Part shown: positions 7,375 to 14,161 of the stretch, piece by piece
How positions within the stretch are numbered: position 1 is the stretch's first letter
Layout of the letters: each line of letters begins with the position of its first letter
Source of the DNA: Hungatella sp. UBA3402
GTDB lineage: Bacteria > Bacillota > Clostridia > Lachnospirales > Lachnospiraceae
Assembly (NCBI GenBank): GCA_002358555.1
Contig: DEPC01000255.1
Span: 1 to 14,161 of the forward strand
Reading direction: 5' to 3'
DNA length: 14,161 nucleotides
Position numbers and translations under genes: made by a program
The notes under the pieces: model-generated
Databases searched by the model: none
The model's input: the letters and a program-made list of their open reading frames with translations, nothing else
What the model was told of the DNA's origin: nothing

Positions 7375-8526
7375 TTATGTTACCTCCTGAACCGTATTGA
7401 TTACATCCTTCAATATATCCTTTTCTATCTCATCCAAATCTTTTAGGAACTCACAGCATAGTTCAAAAGGGTCTAGCTCTTTGTGCGTTTCTGACTTCCT
7501 AGTATAATCAATTTTTCGGACATTTTTTCTTTTTATTTCAAGCAGATAGGGAAATGAAGTCCGAAGCTGCTCCTGGATATCAAGCACATCACAGTCAATT
7601 TGTTCTGTCAGTATGATACTAACATAATCGTCGCAAGCCTGCATCAAAATTTCATGTAAATCGCCTTGAATAATCCGAATCTGGCGAAGCGGATTCAAAG
7701 GCAGGATACTTATCTTTATTTCTTCCCCTTTTTCTTTCATTTCCGCCATAATAATACCCTTTTTCTGTCCTGCCTCGCTGACAGAACATGCCAAAGGGGT
7801 TCCGCAATAACGAAAATATTCGCTGCCCACTTTCATGGGCTTATGAATATGACCTAATGCAGCATAATCAAATTTTTCTAATATATCAGCAGAAACCTCA
7901 TCAATATTTCCAATGGTCCTGATTTCAGAATCCATTCGTTCTACCTCTGCTGGATTGTTTCCAACAGGAAGATAAAACTGATGGCTCACAAGCACATTTC
8001 TCTCCCCGCTGTCTATCTCCTCTCGCCCAATCAGCTTATGTATGGTTTCATTATAGGAAAGATGGTTTCCATTCTCATCAGTTCCTACAATCTGCCTGAG
8101 CATGGACGGTTTTACAAAAGGCAACAAATAAAAATTGATGTTTCCATATTCATCATGCAAAATAATCTTTTCTATGAATTCTTCTTCTGTCTGTGGAGGG
8201 AGTCCAATCATATATAAATTTTGTCTGGAAAGCACGTTCCGAAAACAGTTGATTCTAGCCCCGCTGTCATGGTTTCCGCTGACCATCATAATCACAGTTT
8301 GGGGAACCAGGGTTGTTAAATCTGTAATAAAATGGTTAAATACCTCCACCGCTTCGGCAGAAGGCGTCGCTTTGTCATAGATATCTCCTGCAATCAATAT
8401 GACATCTGGTTTTTCCCTTTCAGCAGCCTGAATGATCTGGCGGAAGATATATTCTTGGTCTTTGCGAAGGTCTCGGTTCATAAGCTTTAAGCCGATATGC
8501 AAATCTGATAGATGAAAAAATTTCAT
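7375..8526 (-). CDS. sbcD: SbcD, nuclease subunit of SbcCD (Mre11-type metallophosphoesterase)
   Basis: SbcD supplies the Mn2+-dependent nuclease that works with SbcC: exonuclease on double-stranded ends and endonuclease at hairpin tips. The 383-residue protein shows the calcineurin-like phosphoesterase motifs in order: Asp8 and His10 (LSDLHIG), Asp48 (AGDIYD), Asn85-His86-Asp87 (SGNHDSG), His182 (LVSHQFY) and His226-Ile-His228 (LGHIHKP). The C-terminal 110 residues are the usual capping and SbcC-contact region. ATG at 8526 follows AGGAGGTGA at good spacing. It is the first gene of the sbcD-sbcC run, with its own promoter just upstream. Nothing is broken or missing. Confidence 0.98.
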   Translation of the reverse strand: MKFFHLSDLHIGLKLMNRDLRKDQEYIFRQIIQAAEREKPDVILIAGDIYDKATPSAEAVEVFNHFITDLTTLVPQTVIMMVSGNHDSGARINCFRNVLSRQNLYMIGLPPQTEEEFIEKIILHDEYGNINFYLLPFVKPSMLRQIVGTDENGNHLSYNETIHKLIGREEIDSGERNVLVSHQFYLPVGNNPAEVERMDSEIRTIGNIDEVSADILEKFDYAALGHIHKPMKVGSEYFRYCGTPLACSVSEAGQKKGIIMAEMKEKGEEIKISILPLNPLRQIRIIQGDLHEILMQACDDYVSIILTEQIDCDVLDIQEQLRTSFPYLLEIKRKNVRKIDYTRKSETHKELDPFELCCEFLKDLDEIEKDILKDVINTVQEVT

Positions 8527-8572
8527 GTGATTGTCACCTCCTATGTATCACGACTATCGCTGTTCTTCTTTT

Positions 8573-8601
8573 AGTATAACGAATTATCTCCCAAAATACA
8601 A
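8573..8601 (-). promoter_or_regulatory. Sigma-A-type promoter of sbcD-sbcC
   Basis: Minus-strand -35 TTGTAT (8601-8596), 17-bp spacer, -10 TATACT (8578-8573). RNA would start near 8566, giving a short leader of about 40 nt before ATG 8526 with an AGGAGGTGA ribosome site. A palindromic sequence overlaps the -35 (see the next entry). Confidence 0.6.
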
Positions 8602-8611
8602 ACATTTGTTT
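8598..8611. promoter_or_regulatory. Palindrome over the sbcD -35, possible operator
   Basis: Two overlapping dyads occur here: ACAAA-CA-TTTGT (8598-8609) and AAAC-ATTT-GTTT (8600-8611). The second has the half-site spacing of Gram-positive LexA boxes (GAAC-N4-GTTC), with one symmetric change in each half. Placement over the -35 fits a repressor site. The repressor identity is a guess, and short AT-rich dyads also arise by chance. Confidence 0.3.
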
Positions 8612-8649
8612 ATGCTACATAAAAAGAAGCCATTGCAAAAGAATAAATT

Positions 8650-9324
8650 TTACAATATATAGTATAAATCTTTAATTCTAATACCATTAGACATGCAGAC
8701 ATACAGAATATCTTTTGGAGCAGGATTATTCATAGATGGCAGATAAACAGCTTTTCTGGAAATATAAAGTGGCTTTATTCTCAACTGGGCATCATTATGA
8801 TATTTTTTCGTATTTTCTACCAATTTCCATAAAAATTTCCCTTCTCTCATAACTGGAAAAATTTGATGAATGTTCTCTTTATGTAGGGTTTCCCATACCC
8901 ATTCAGAAGCTCCTGTACATAATGCCCCTAAAACGCTCAGTCCATAACGATACCAAAACCCTTCATCTCCTTTATAAATATTTCCAAAACATGCTAATGC
9001 ATAGACACATAACGAATAGAGTTCGGAAGCTGTATCCTTATATCTCAACTTTTCCAACTCAAAATGAGGATACTTTATCCTTGCGTAGCTGATTGTATCG
9101 TATAGAACTGCATCAATGCCACATTTTAATGCCATAGAATAATCACTATATTCATTATCTCCGATGGGAATGATATCAGAAGCACAAATATTCTCTTTTT
9201 GGCGTATTGTCTCATATAATTTTCTATACCTTTTGGTAACGTTTACTTTATATTTTTTTATTAAGTAATAACTATTGGATAAGGCAGTGTTTGGCGAAAA
9301 CTCCTTTAGGACGTACTTTGCTAT
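8650..9324 (-). pseudogene. Remnant of a COG5610-like HAD-fold protein, no usable start
   Basis: The minus frame is open for about 224 codons. It contains HAD motif IV with its usual surroundings (IPIGDNEYSDYSMALKCGID; Asp at 9157-9159). After it comes a domain matching my memory of COG5610-type proteins of polysaccharide loci: a GLSVLG segment, an MREG motif near 8848 where relatives have F-x-R-(D/E)-G, and YISRKAVYLPS. The N-terminal HAD nucleophile region (DxD) and motif II are absent: going upstream there is no ATG, GTG or TTG in frame, and the transporter terminator is reached at 9326. The only ATG (9135) begins after motif IV and lacks a clear ribosome site. The protein also stops about 24 residues beyond the SRK motif, earlier than I expect for full-length relatives. 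I read it as a gene truncated at both ends and probably not expressed. A short ORF from 9135 (161 residues) cannot be excluded. Confidence 0.65.
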
Positions 9325-9325
9325 G

Positions 9326-9371
9326 AAATAAAAAAGGCAAACTCCTTCTTGGTAAAAGAGTTTACCTTCTT
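9326..9371 (-). terminator. Intrinsic terminator of the SsuBC-type transporter operon
   Basis: On the minus strand GGTAAACTC (9366-9358) pairs with GAGTTTGCC (9344-9336): nine pairs with one U-G wobble around a 13-nt loop. It is followed by six U, an A, then three U. It begins about 12 nt after the permease stop at 9383. The A-rich 5' flank can extend the stem into the U tract. Confidence 0.88.
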
Positions 9372-9382
9372 AACCACAATTA

Positions 9383-10174
9383 TTATAAAAATCGTCTCTC
9401 CAATACCGAAATAATCTGGTATAAAACAGTAGACAGGATACATAAAATTACAATAGACATTACCAACATATCCATTTTAAATACCTGAGAGGCATAAATA
9501 ATCAGATATCCTAATCCAGCTTTGGCTGACAAAAATTCTCCAATAATTACCCCTACTAGACATAGTCCTACATTTACCTTCATATTGCTGATAATTAAAG
9601 GAATTGATGATGGAATTAACACTTTACATAAAATATCCTTTTTTGTTCCTCCCAAAGCTTGAACCAACCGAATTTTATCTGGGTCTGTCTGCATAAATCC
9701 AGTATGGAGTGTAAGGATAGAGCCAAACACTGCTACAGATACCGCTGCTACAATAATAGTTCTCATATTATTTCCCAGCCATACAATCAAAAGGGGAGCC
9801 AAGGCGGATTTTGGAAGACTGTTCAGCATTACTAGATAAGGCTCCAAAATTTCAAAAAGGCTTCGACTAGCCCACAAAGCGATTGCTGCTATCACTCCAA
9901 TGACTACAACGAGGAAAAAGCTTGCCAAGGTTTCCAGAATTGTAATTCCAATATGAAGGAGAATACTCCCATCTCCTGCCATTTCCAGAAAACATGACCA
10001 GATTTTTAAAGGAGAGCTAAAGATAAAGGAATCAATCAAATGAAGCTCTGCACACAATTCCCATAATGCCAGTAAAAGTACCAAAAGCATTACCCGACAG
10101 ATACAGACCTGGCTTTTATGCTGCCTTTCTTTTTCGAGAAATTCTTTTTGAGATGCGGAAGGTTCAGTCATCAT
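9383..10174 (-). CDS. ABC transporter permease, SsuC/TauC/ThiX type
   Basis: This is the membrane subunit of a binding-protein-dependent importer. The 263 residues have about six hydrophobic segments (near 26-44, 73-100, 112-132, 138-156, 198-218, 236-256). The EAA-type coupling loop is ALGGTKKDILCKVLIPSS (173-190), which docks on the ATPase. The SLPKSALAPL segment (119-128) before it is typical of the SsuC/TauC branch. That branch imports sulfonates, taurine, nitrate, or thiamine/pyrimidine precursors; the substrate cannot be chosen here. The gene overlaps the end of the ATPase gene by 11 bp. Two adjacent ATG codons (10174, 10171) follow AAGGAG; the first has better spacing. The transcript ends at the hairpin just downstream. 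No substrate-binding protein is encoded next to it. Confidence 0.93.
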   Translation of the reverse strand: MMTEPSASQKEFLEKERQHKSQVCICRVMLLVLLLALWELCAELHLIDSFIFSSPLKIWSCFLEMAGDGSILLHIGITILETLASFFLVVVIGVIAAIALWASRSLFEILEPYLVMLNSLPKSALAPLLIVWLGNNMRTIIVAAVSVAVFGSILTLHTGFMQTDPDKIRLVQALGGTKKDILCKVLIPSSIPLIISNMKVNVGLCLVGVIIGEFLSAKAGLGYLIIYASQVFKMDMLVMSIVILCILSTVLYQIISVLERRFL

Positions 10175-10931
10175 TTTTCAACTCCTTCCATAATTGATTA
10201 AAATAGGAAGAAAACTCTGGTGCATTTCTTCTGGACAGCGGCCTGTCAAATTCTGAGGCAAAGGAAATAGTTATTATTTTTTTTACCGTTGCTGGCCTAC
10301 TACTTAAGATTAAAATCCTGTCTGCCACAGAAATTGCTTCTGAAAGGTCATGAGTAATCAAAATTGCTGTTTTTTTCTGTGTTCGGATAATAGTGCTGAT
10401 ATCATCACAGACTTCTAGCCTTGTCTGATAATCTAAAGCAGAAAAAGGTTCATCTAAAAGCAAAATATCTGGTTTTAAAGCCAATGTGCGGATTAATGCT
10501 GCTCTCTGCCTCATACCTCCTGATAGCTGTCCTGGTTTTGCATCTCGAAATTGAGATAAACCATAAGTATCCAACATCCTTAACAGTTCGCTTTTTGCCT
10601 CATCATCAAGCCTGTTTTGAATTTCTAATCCCAGAGACACATTAGAAAAAATACTACGCCACTCAAATAAATGGTCCTTTTGGAGCATATAACCAATGGC
10701 AGCATGACTTTCTTCTCTGGGTAGCTCATCAATTAAGATAGTTCCTTCTTCTGGAGAGATAAGTCCGCACAAAAGGGATAGTAAAGTAGATTTTCCACAT
10801 CCTGACGGGCCTACAATAGCAAAAAATTCTCCGTCCTTTACATCAAATGATATATCCAAAAGGGCTTGAGTTTCTCCCTCTAATGTATGATAAGAATAAC
10901 AGAGGTTGTTCACGTTCAACTTTGTTTTCAT
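10164..10931 (-). CDS. ABC transporter ATP-binding protein, SsuB/TauB/ThiZ type
   Basis: This is the ATPase partner of the permease that follows it. From ATG 10931 the protein is 255 residues: Walker A GPSGCGKST (41-49), Q-loop Gln84 (GYMLQKDHLFEWRS), signature LSGGM (136-140), Walker B with Asp160-Glu161 (ILLLDEPFSALD), switch His194 (LITHDLSEAI). All are intact. The frame stays open for 21 more codons upstream to 10994, but those codons run into the terminator-like hairpin and lack a ribosome site. ATG 10931 has GAGAGGAGG at the right distance, so I use it. The short C-terminus has no extra regulatory domain. With the permease it forms a two-gene unit. The hairpin at 10970-11014 sits about 39 nt upstream of the start. 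Confidence 0.93.
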   Translation of the reverse strand: MKTKLNVNNLCYSYHTLEGETQALLDISFDVKDGEFFAIVGPSGCGKSTLLSLLCGLISPEEGTILIDELPREESHAAIGYMLQKDHLFEWRSIFSNVSLGLEIQNRLDDEAKSELLRMLDTYGLSQFRDAKPGQLSGGMRQRAALIRTLALKPDILLLDEPFSALDYQTRLEVCDDISTIIRTQKKTAILITHDLSEAISVADRILILSSRPATVKKIITISFASEFDRPLSRRNAPEFSSYFNQLWKELKNDD

Positions 10932-10969
10932 AAATGCCTCCTCTCGTATATTTTTATAGTATGTGAGGC

Positions 10970-11014
10970 AAAAAAAAGAGTGCTGGAAAGCCATGGAGGC
11001 TTTGCCGCACTCTT
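10970..11014 (-). terminator. Two-part U-tailed hairpin between the two transporter operons
   Basis: On the minus strand AAGAGTGC (11014-11007) pairs with GCACTCTT (10983-10976). Inside, after a 3x3 internal loop, AAAGCC (11003-10998) pairs with GGCTTT (10992-10987) around the loop TCCAT. Eight consecutive U, two of them in the stem, end at 10970. It lies 71 bp after the nucleoside permease stop, so a terminator for that operon is the simplest reading. A TATAAT on the same strand (11049-11044, poor -35) lies upstream of it. If that is a real promoter, the hairpin would instead sit in the leader of the ATPase gene as an attenuator. Confidence 0.85.
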
Positions 11015-11084
11015 GTTAAAATATGTTTAAAATTCTATCAAAAATTATACAAAATCATTTTATTGTGTAATATAGTACAGAAAA

Positions 11085-12038
11085 TTATCTCTGTCCCTTA
11101 TCATAAGGGATTCCAGATGCTCTTGGCGCTTGAGAATTCTTGGATGTAAACATCAGAACTACCATAGTGGCAATATAGGGAACCATTTTATACAGATAGC
11201 TTGGAATTCCAAGGGAGGCCAGAAATGGAATTCCAGAGTAGGCAGCAGCAATCGCTTTCATCAGCCCAAAGAATAAGGAAGCTCCCAAAATCTTTATAGG
11301 TTTCCACTGTCCAAAGATTAGTACTGCGATAGCTAAAAATCCATATCCAGCTACATCTGCATTAAAATTGGTAGAGGTAGGAACCACAAATACCAGACCT
11401 CCAAGTCCTCCAAGAGCACCTGAAATCATTACACCTGCATACTGCATACGATATACATTGATTCCTGCGGCATCTGCTGCCTGGGGATGCTCTCCGCAAG
11501 CTCTAAGTCTTAAACCAAACCTAGTCTTATAGAGTACCAATGTGGAAGCCACCAAAATTCCTATCCCAAGATATGTGGTGATATAAGTATTCTGAAACAA
11601 CAATGGCCCAATCACAGGAATCCTTCCTAGCACTGGTACAGATTCAATACGAAAGGAATTAGTAAACTGAATCTGCTGTACTCCCTGAATAACTCTTGCC
11701 ACAAAGACAGCAAATGCCGGAGCAAACATATTTAAGGCAGTTCCACTGATAGTTTGGTCTGCTTTCATATTGATAGCTGCATAGGCATGGGTTAAAGAAA
11801 ATATAGCTCCTGTGACCATAGAAATTACAATAGCAATCAAAAGTTGTACCTGCCCTGAAAGCTTTCCACCTGTCAAATTTAGGAAAAGGATACTGGTAAA
11901 TGCACCCATAATCATAATTCCTTCCAGAGCAATATTCACAATGCCGCTTCGCTCAGAAAACATTCCTCCCAAGGCTACAATCATCAAAGGAATTGTAAAA
12001 AGCATTGTCTGTTGAAAGATAAAATAAATCACATTCAT
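11085..12038 (-). CDS. Nucleoside ABC importer permease, BMP/NupQ (YufQ) type
   Basis: This is the second membrane subunit of a BMP-family importer that takes up nucleosides for salvage. The 317-residue, strongly hydrophobic protein shows the family segment SERSGIVNIALEG (28-40) and the cytoplasmic coupling loop FGLRLRACGEHPQAADAAGI (175-194). Both are hallmarks of the branched-chain/BMP permease fold with 8-10 membrane helices. ATG at 12038 follows AAGGAGGG by eight bases and overlaps the upstream permease stop in an ATGA tetranucleotide, so translation is coupled. B. subtilis NupQ is the best-known relative (guanosine uptake). The exact nucleoside here is not readable from sequence. Confidence 0.93.
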   Translation of the reverse strand: MNVIYFIFQQTMLFTIPLMIVALGGMFSERSGIVNIALEGIMIMGAFTSILFLNLTGGKLSGQVQLLIAIVISMVTGAIFSLTHAYAAINMKADQTISGTALNMFAPAFAVFVARVIQGVQQIQFTNSFRIESVPVLGRIPVIGPLLFQNTYITTYLGIGILVASTLVLYKTRFGLRLRACGEHPQAADAAGINVYRMQYAGVMISGALGGLGGLVFVVPTSTNFNADVAGYGFLAIAVLIFGQWKPIKILGASLFFGLMKAIAAAYSGIPFLASLGIPSYLYKMVPYIATMVVLMFTSKNSQAPRASGIPYDKGQR

Positions 12039-13129
12039 GCTTCATTCCCTCCTTCTCTCTTTGCCTTTCCCTCTTGAATTTTTCCCAAGATTGACCGGAC
12101 AATTAAAGCAAATGCACTGAAATAAATGATGACTGCCACAATAATATCAATAATCTCTGTAGAAAACTCAAATAACTGTAGGTAAAATCCTCCAGCTGTC
12201 AGATAAGCAATAAACAATCCAGAAAACAACACTCCAATCGGGTGACTTAGTCCTAAAAGAGCTACCGAAATACCTGTAAATCCCTCAGATGCCAGCACAT
12301 CCTTAATCTCAATATGTTTTCCTGTTCCAGCCAGATAAAGAAGTCCTCCTGCCAGACCGGCGATGGCCCCTGCAATCATCATAGCAGCCATGACATTGCG
12401 CTTCTCGTTGATTCCCGCATATTTTCCGGCATCTTGATTGTATCCGACCGCCTTGAGCTCATATCCAAATGTAGTCTTATTTAACAAAATATAAATCAAA
12501 ATTACAACTGCTATTGCAATAATGATACCTCCATTGACACTGGAACCTGGAAAAATCTTGTCCATCCCCATTTTAGGAATTACTGCTGTAGCAGCCACAT
12601 TTTTTGATTCATTTCTTAAAGTGTTGAACAATGGCTTATAGCTTCTTACAATCCAGTTCACCAGATACATGCCAATATAATTCATCATGATACAAGAAAT
12701 TACTACATTTACATTAAAATATGCTTTTAAAAGCCCTGGAATCAATCCCCAGACAGCTCCCATCACAATACTTGTCAAAAGGGCTACTGCCCAGTGAACC
12801 GGCCCTAATTGCTCCCACATAATTCCTGCGTATACTGCTCCAAATCCTCCAATAATAAATTGTCCTGGAGTTCCGATATTGAATACTCCTGTCTTAAAAG
12901 CAAAACCAACGGACAATCCTGTAAGAATAATTGGAGTAGCATAGTAAAATACCTGTCCTATGCCCTTCATTCCATGAGTAAATGCCCCTGTGAGAATTGT
13001 AAAAAATCCTGGAAAAGCCTGGTTTGGATTGCACAAAAGCAGCACCACAAGCCCCACGATAAGGCCAATGAAAATGGCGAACACAGAAGAAAGCACGCCA
13101 ACATAATTGTGTTTTTTCTTAAGTTTCAT
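12035..13129 (-). CDS. Nucleoside ABC importer permease, BMP/NupP (YufP) type
   Basis: This is the first membrane subunit of the same importer. The 364 residues begin with a short Lys-rich cytoplasmic tail (MKLKKKH) and a long hydrophobic segment (about 9-33). The family motif FNIGTPGQFIIG lies at 83-94 and the coupling loop FGYELKAVGYNQDAGKYAGI at 221-240, where it contacts the ATPase. The tail after the last membrane segment is basic. The gene overlaps the ATPase end by 11 bp and the next permease by 4 bp, an arrangement usual for these operons. AGAGGG lies upstream of ATG 13129. The length and motifs are complete. Confidence 0.93.
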   Translation of the reverse strand: MKLKKKHNYVGVLSSVFAIFIGLIVGLVVLLLCNPNQAFPGFFTILTGAFTHGMKGIGQVFYYATPIILTGLSVGFAFKTGVFNIGTPGQFIIGGFGAVYAGIMWEQLGPVHWAVALLTSIVMGAVWGLIPGLLKAYFNVNVVISCIMMNYIGMYLVNWIVRSYKPLFNTLRNESKNVAATAVIPKMGMDKIFPGSSVNGGIIIAIAVVILIYILLNKTTFGYELKAVGYNQDAGKYAGINEKRNVMAAMMIAGAIAGLAGGLLYLAGTGKHIEIKDVLASEGFTGISVALLGLSHPIGVLFSGLFIAYLTAGGFYLQLFEFSTEIIDIIVAVIIYFSAFALIVRSILGKIQEGKAKREGGNEA

Positions 13130-14161
13130 CTGCTTTACCCTCTTTCTTAGAACCAGCCATATAAAGTCCCAGTTCCTGTACAGTCACATTTTTAGGGTCC
13201 AATTCTGCTACAATATGCCCCTCAAAGATTACCAATATTCGGTCACTTAAATTCATTACTTCGTCCAGCTCCAAAGAAATCAATAAAATGGCAGAGCCAC
13301 TATCTCTTTGTTTTACGAGCTCGGAATGGATATATTCAATGGCACCTACATCTAATCCCCTGGTAGGCTGTACTGCTAAAAGTAAATCATGCTGCCTAGA
13401 GATTTCTCTGGCTACAATGACTTTCTGTTGGTTGCCGCCGGACATGCTTCTTGTAATAGTTGCTGCTCCCTCGCCGCTGCGAATATCAAAGTTGCTGATA
13501 AGCGTTCCAGCATATTCATAGATAGCCTCATCTTTCAAGAAACCATGATTCTGAAACTCTGGTTCAAAGTATTGTTGCAGTACTGCATTGTATGCTACAT
13601 TATAATCCAGTACTAATCCATGCTTATGGCGGTCTTCAGGAATATGGGAAATTCCATGAGTATTTTTATAGCGGATAGATTTCTTTGACACCTCCTCTCC
13701 ATTCAGCTTAACACTTCCTGCACTCATGCCTCGCAACCCTGTAATAGCTTGTACCAATTCTGTCTGGCCATTTCCATCAATTCCAGCAATACAGACAATT
13801 TCTCCTCGACGCACAGAGAAACTGACATCAGAAACCAGCTTTTTTGTATGTCCTTCCTGCTTTGCATCTACAGACAAGCCTTGTACCTCCAATACCACTT
13901 CACCTGGTTTTGCCTCGGCCTTGTCCACAGTCAATTTTACCTTGCGTCCTACCATCATCTCAGACATCTCGTCCTTGGTAGTATCTGCCACTTCAACGGT
14001 TCCAATATATTTTCCACGGCGCAAAACGCTGCATCGGTTTGCTACCGCCTTGATTTCGTTTAATTTATGGGTAATAAAAAGAATTGACTTTCCCTCAGAT
14101 GTCAAATTTTTCATAATCTGCATCAACTCATCAATCTCCTGGGGAGTGAGTACTGCAGTAG
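13119..14161 (-). CDS. Nucleoside ABC importer ATPase with two ABC domains (NupO/YufO type), partial
   Basis: The frame runs off the right edge; 346 C-terminal residues are present. The first visible residues, TAVLTPQEID, directly follow the Walker B of the first ABC domain, so its Walker A and signature lie outside. That domain's switch His is residue 31 of the fragment (FITHKLNEI). The second domain has a lysine-free Walker A (GIDGNGQTE, from 126), signature MSGGNQQK (239-246), and AVQPTRGLD (262-270) where Walker B Asp-Glu would be. A Leu replaces the switch His (LISLELDE). This degenerate second site is normal for NupO/RbsA-like ATPases: only one of the two composite sites hydrolyses ATP. 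A TTG at 14126 in this frame is internal, not a start. The BMP lipoprotein and the operon promoter are expected upstream, beyond the window. Confidence 0.93.
   Translation of the reverse strand, partial: TAVLTPQEIDELMQIMKNLTSEGKSILFITHKLNEIKAVANRCSVLRRGKYIGTVEVADTTKDEMSEMMVGRKVKLTVDKAEAKPGEVVLEVQGLSVDAKQEGHTKKLVSDVSFSVRRGEIVCIAGIDGNGQTELVQAITGLRGMSAGSVKLNGEEVSKKSIRYKNTHGISHIPEDRHKHGLVLDYNVAYNAVLQQYFEPEFQNHGFLKDEAIYEYAGTLISNFDIRSGEGAATITRSMSGGNQQKVIVAREISRQHDLLLAVQPTRGLDVGAIEYIHSELVKQRDSGSAILLISLELDEVMNLSDRILVIFEGHIVAELDPKNVTVQELGLYMAGSKKEGKADET

Noticed and set aside
13242..13500. Degenerate Walker A and Walker B in the second ABC domain of the nucleoside ATPase
   Set aside because: The missing Lys, Glu and His are normal for the second domain of NupO/RbsA-type ATPases, not a sign of decay.

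Overview
The window looks like chromosomal DNA from a gut-type Clostridia, most likely Lachnospiraceae. This is inferred from moderate-to-low GC, strong AGGAGG ribosome sites, and the protein families present: a BspA-type leucine-rich-repeat surface protein, a BMP-family nucleoside transporter, and Firmicute-type SbcC/SbcD. No rRNA, tRNA, CRISPR array, insertion sequence or phage gene was seen. Every gene I accept is on the minus strand, so transcription runs from high to low coordinates.

From the right edge leftwards: (1) 11085-14161 is a tightly overlapping operon for a BMP/CUT2-type nucleoside ABC importer: a partial ATPase with two ABC domains, then two permeases. Its binding lipoprotein would lie beyond the right edge. 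A U-tailed hairpin follows at 10970-11014. (2) 9383-10931 is a two-gene ABC importer (ATPase, then permease) of the SsuBC/TauBC/ThiZX type. It has no substrate-binding protein nearby and ends in a good intrinsic terminator at 9326-9371. (3) 8650-9324 is a decayed fragment of a HAD-fold (COG5610-like) protein with no usable start codon. (4) 1875-8526 is a repair-centred run that is probably co-transcribed: sbcD, sbcC, a HAD phosphatase of the beta-phosphoglucomutase type, and a 500-residue helical protein I do not recognise. A clear sigma-A-type promoter precedes sbcD and carries a palindrome over its -35. (5) 1-1685 is the N-terminal 561 residues of a secreted modular protein cut by the left edge. 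It has a signal peptide, a 29-residue tandem repeat, an NlpC/P60- or CHAP-like cysteine peptidase domain, eight BspA-type leucine-rich repeats and an acidic D/P-rich linker.

The two transporters salvage nucleosides and import an unassigned small organic solute. SbcCD processes DNA hairpins and blocked ends. The surface protein probably acts on peptidoglycan or host/diet ligands.

I did not find a convincing new multi-gene system. The points most worth a second look are RNA-level: complementarities to two Shine-Dalgarno sequences, and hairpins just upstream of two genes. The 87-bp tandem repeat, the HAD remnant and the unrecognised gene downstream of sbcC also deserve attention.
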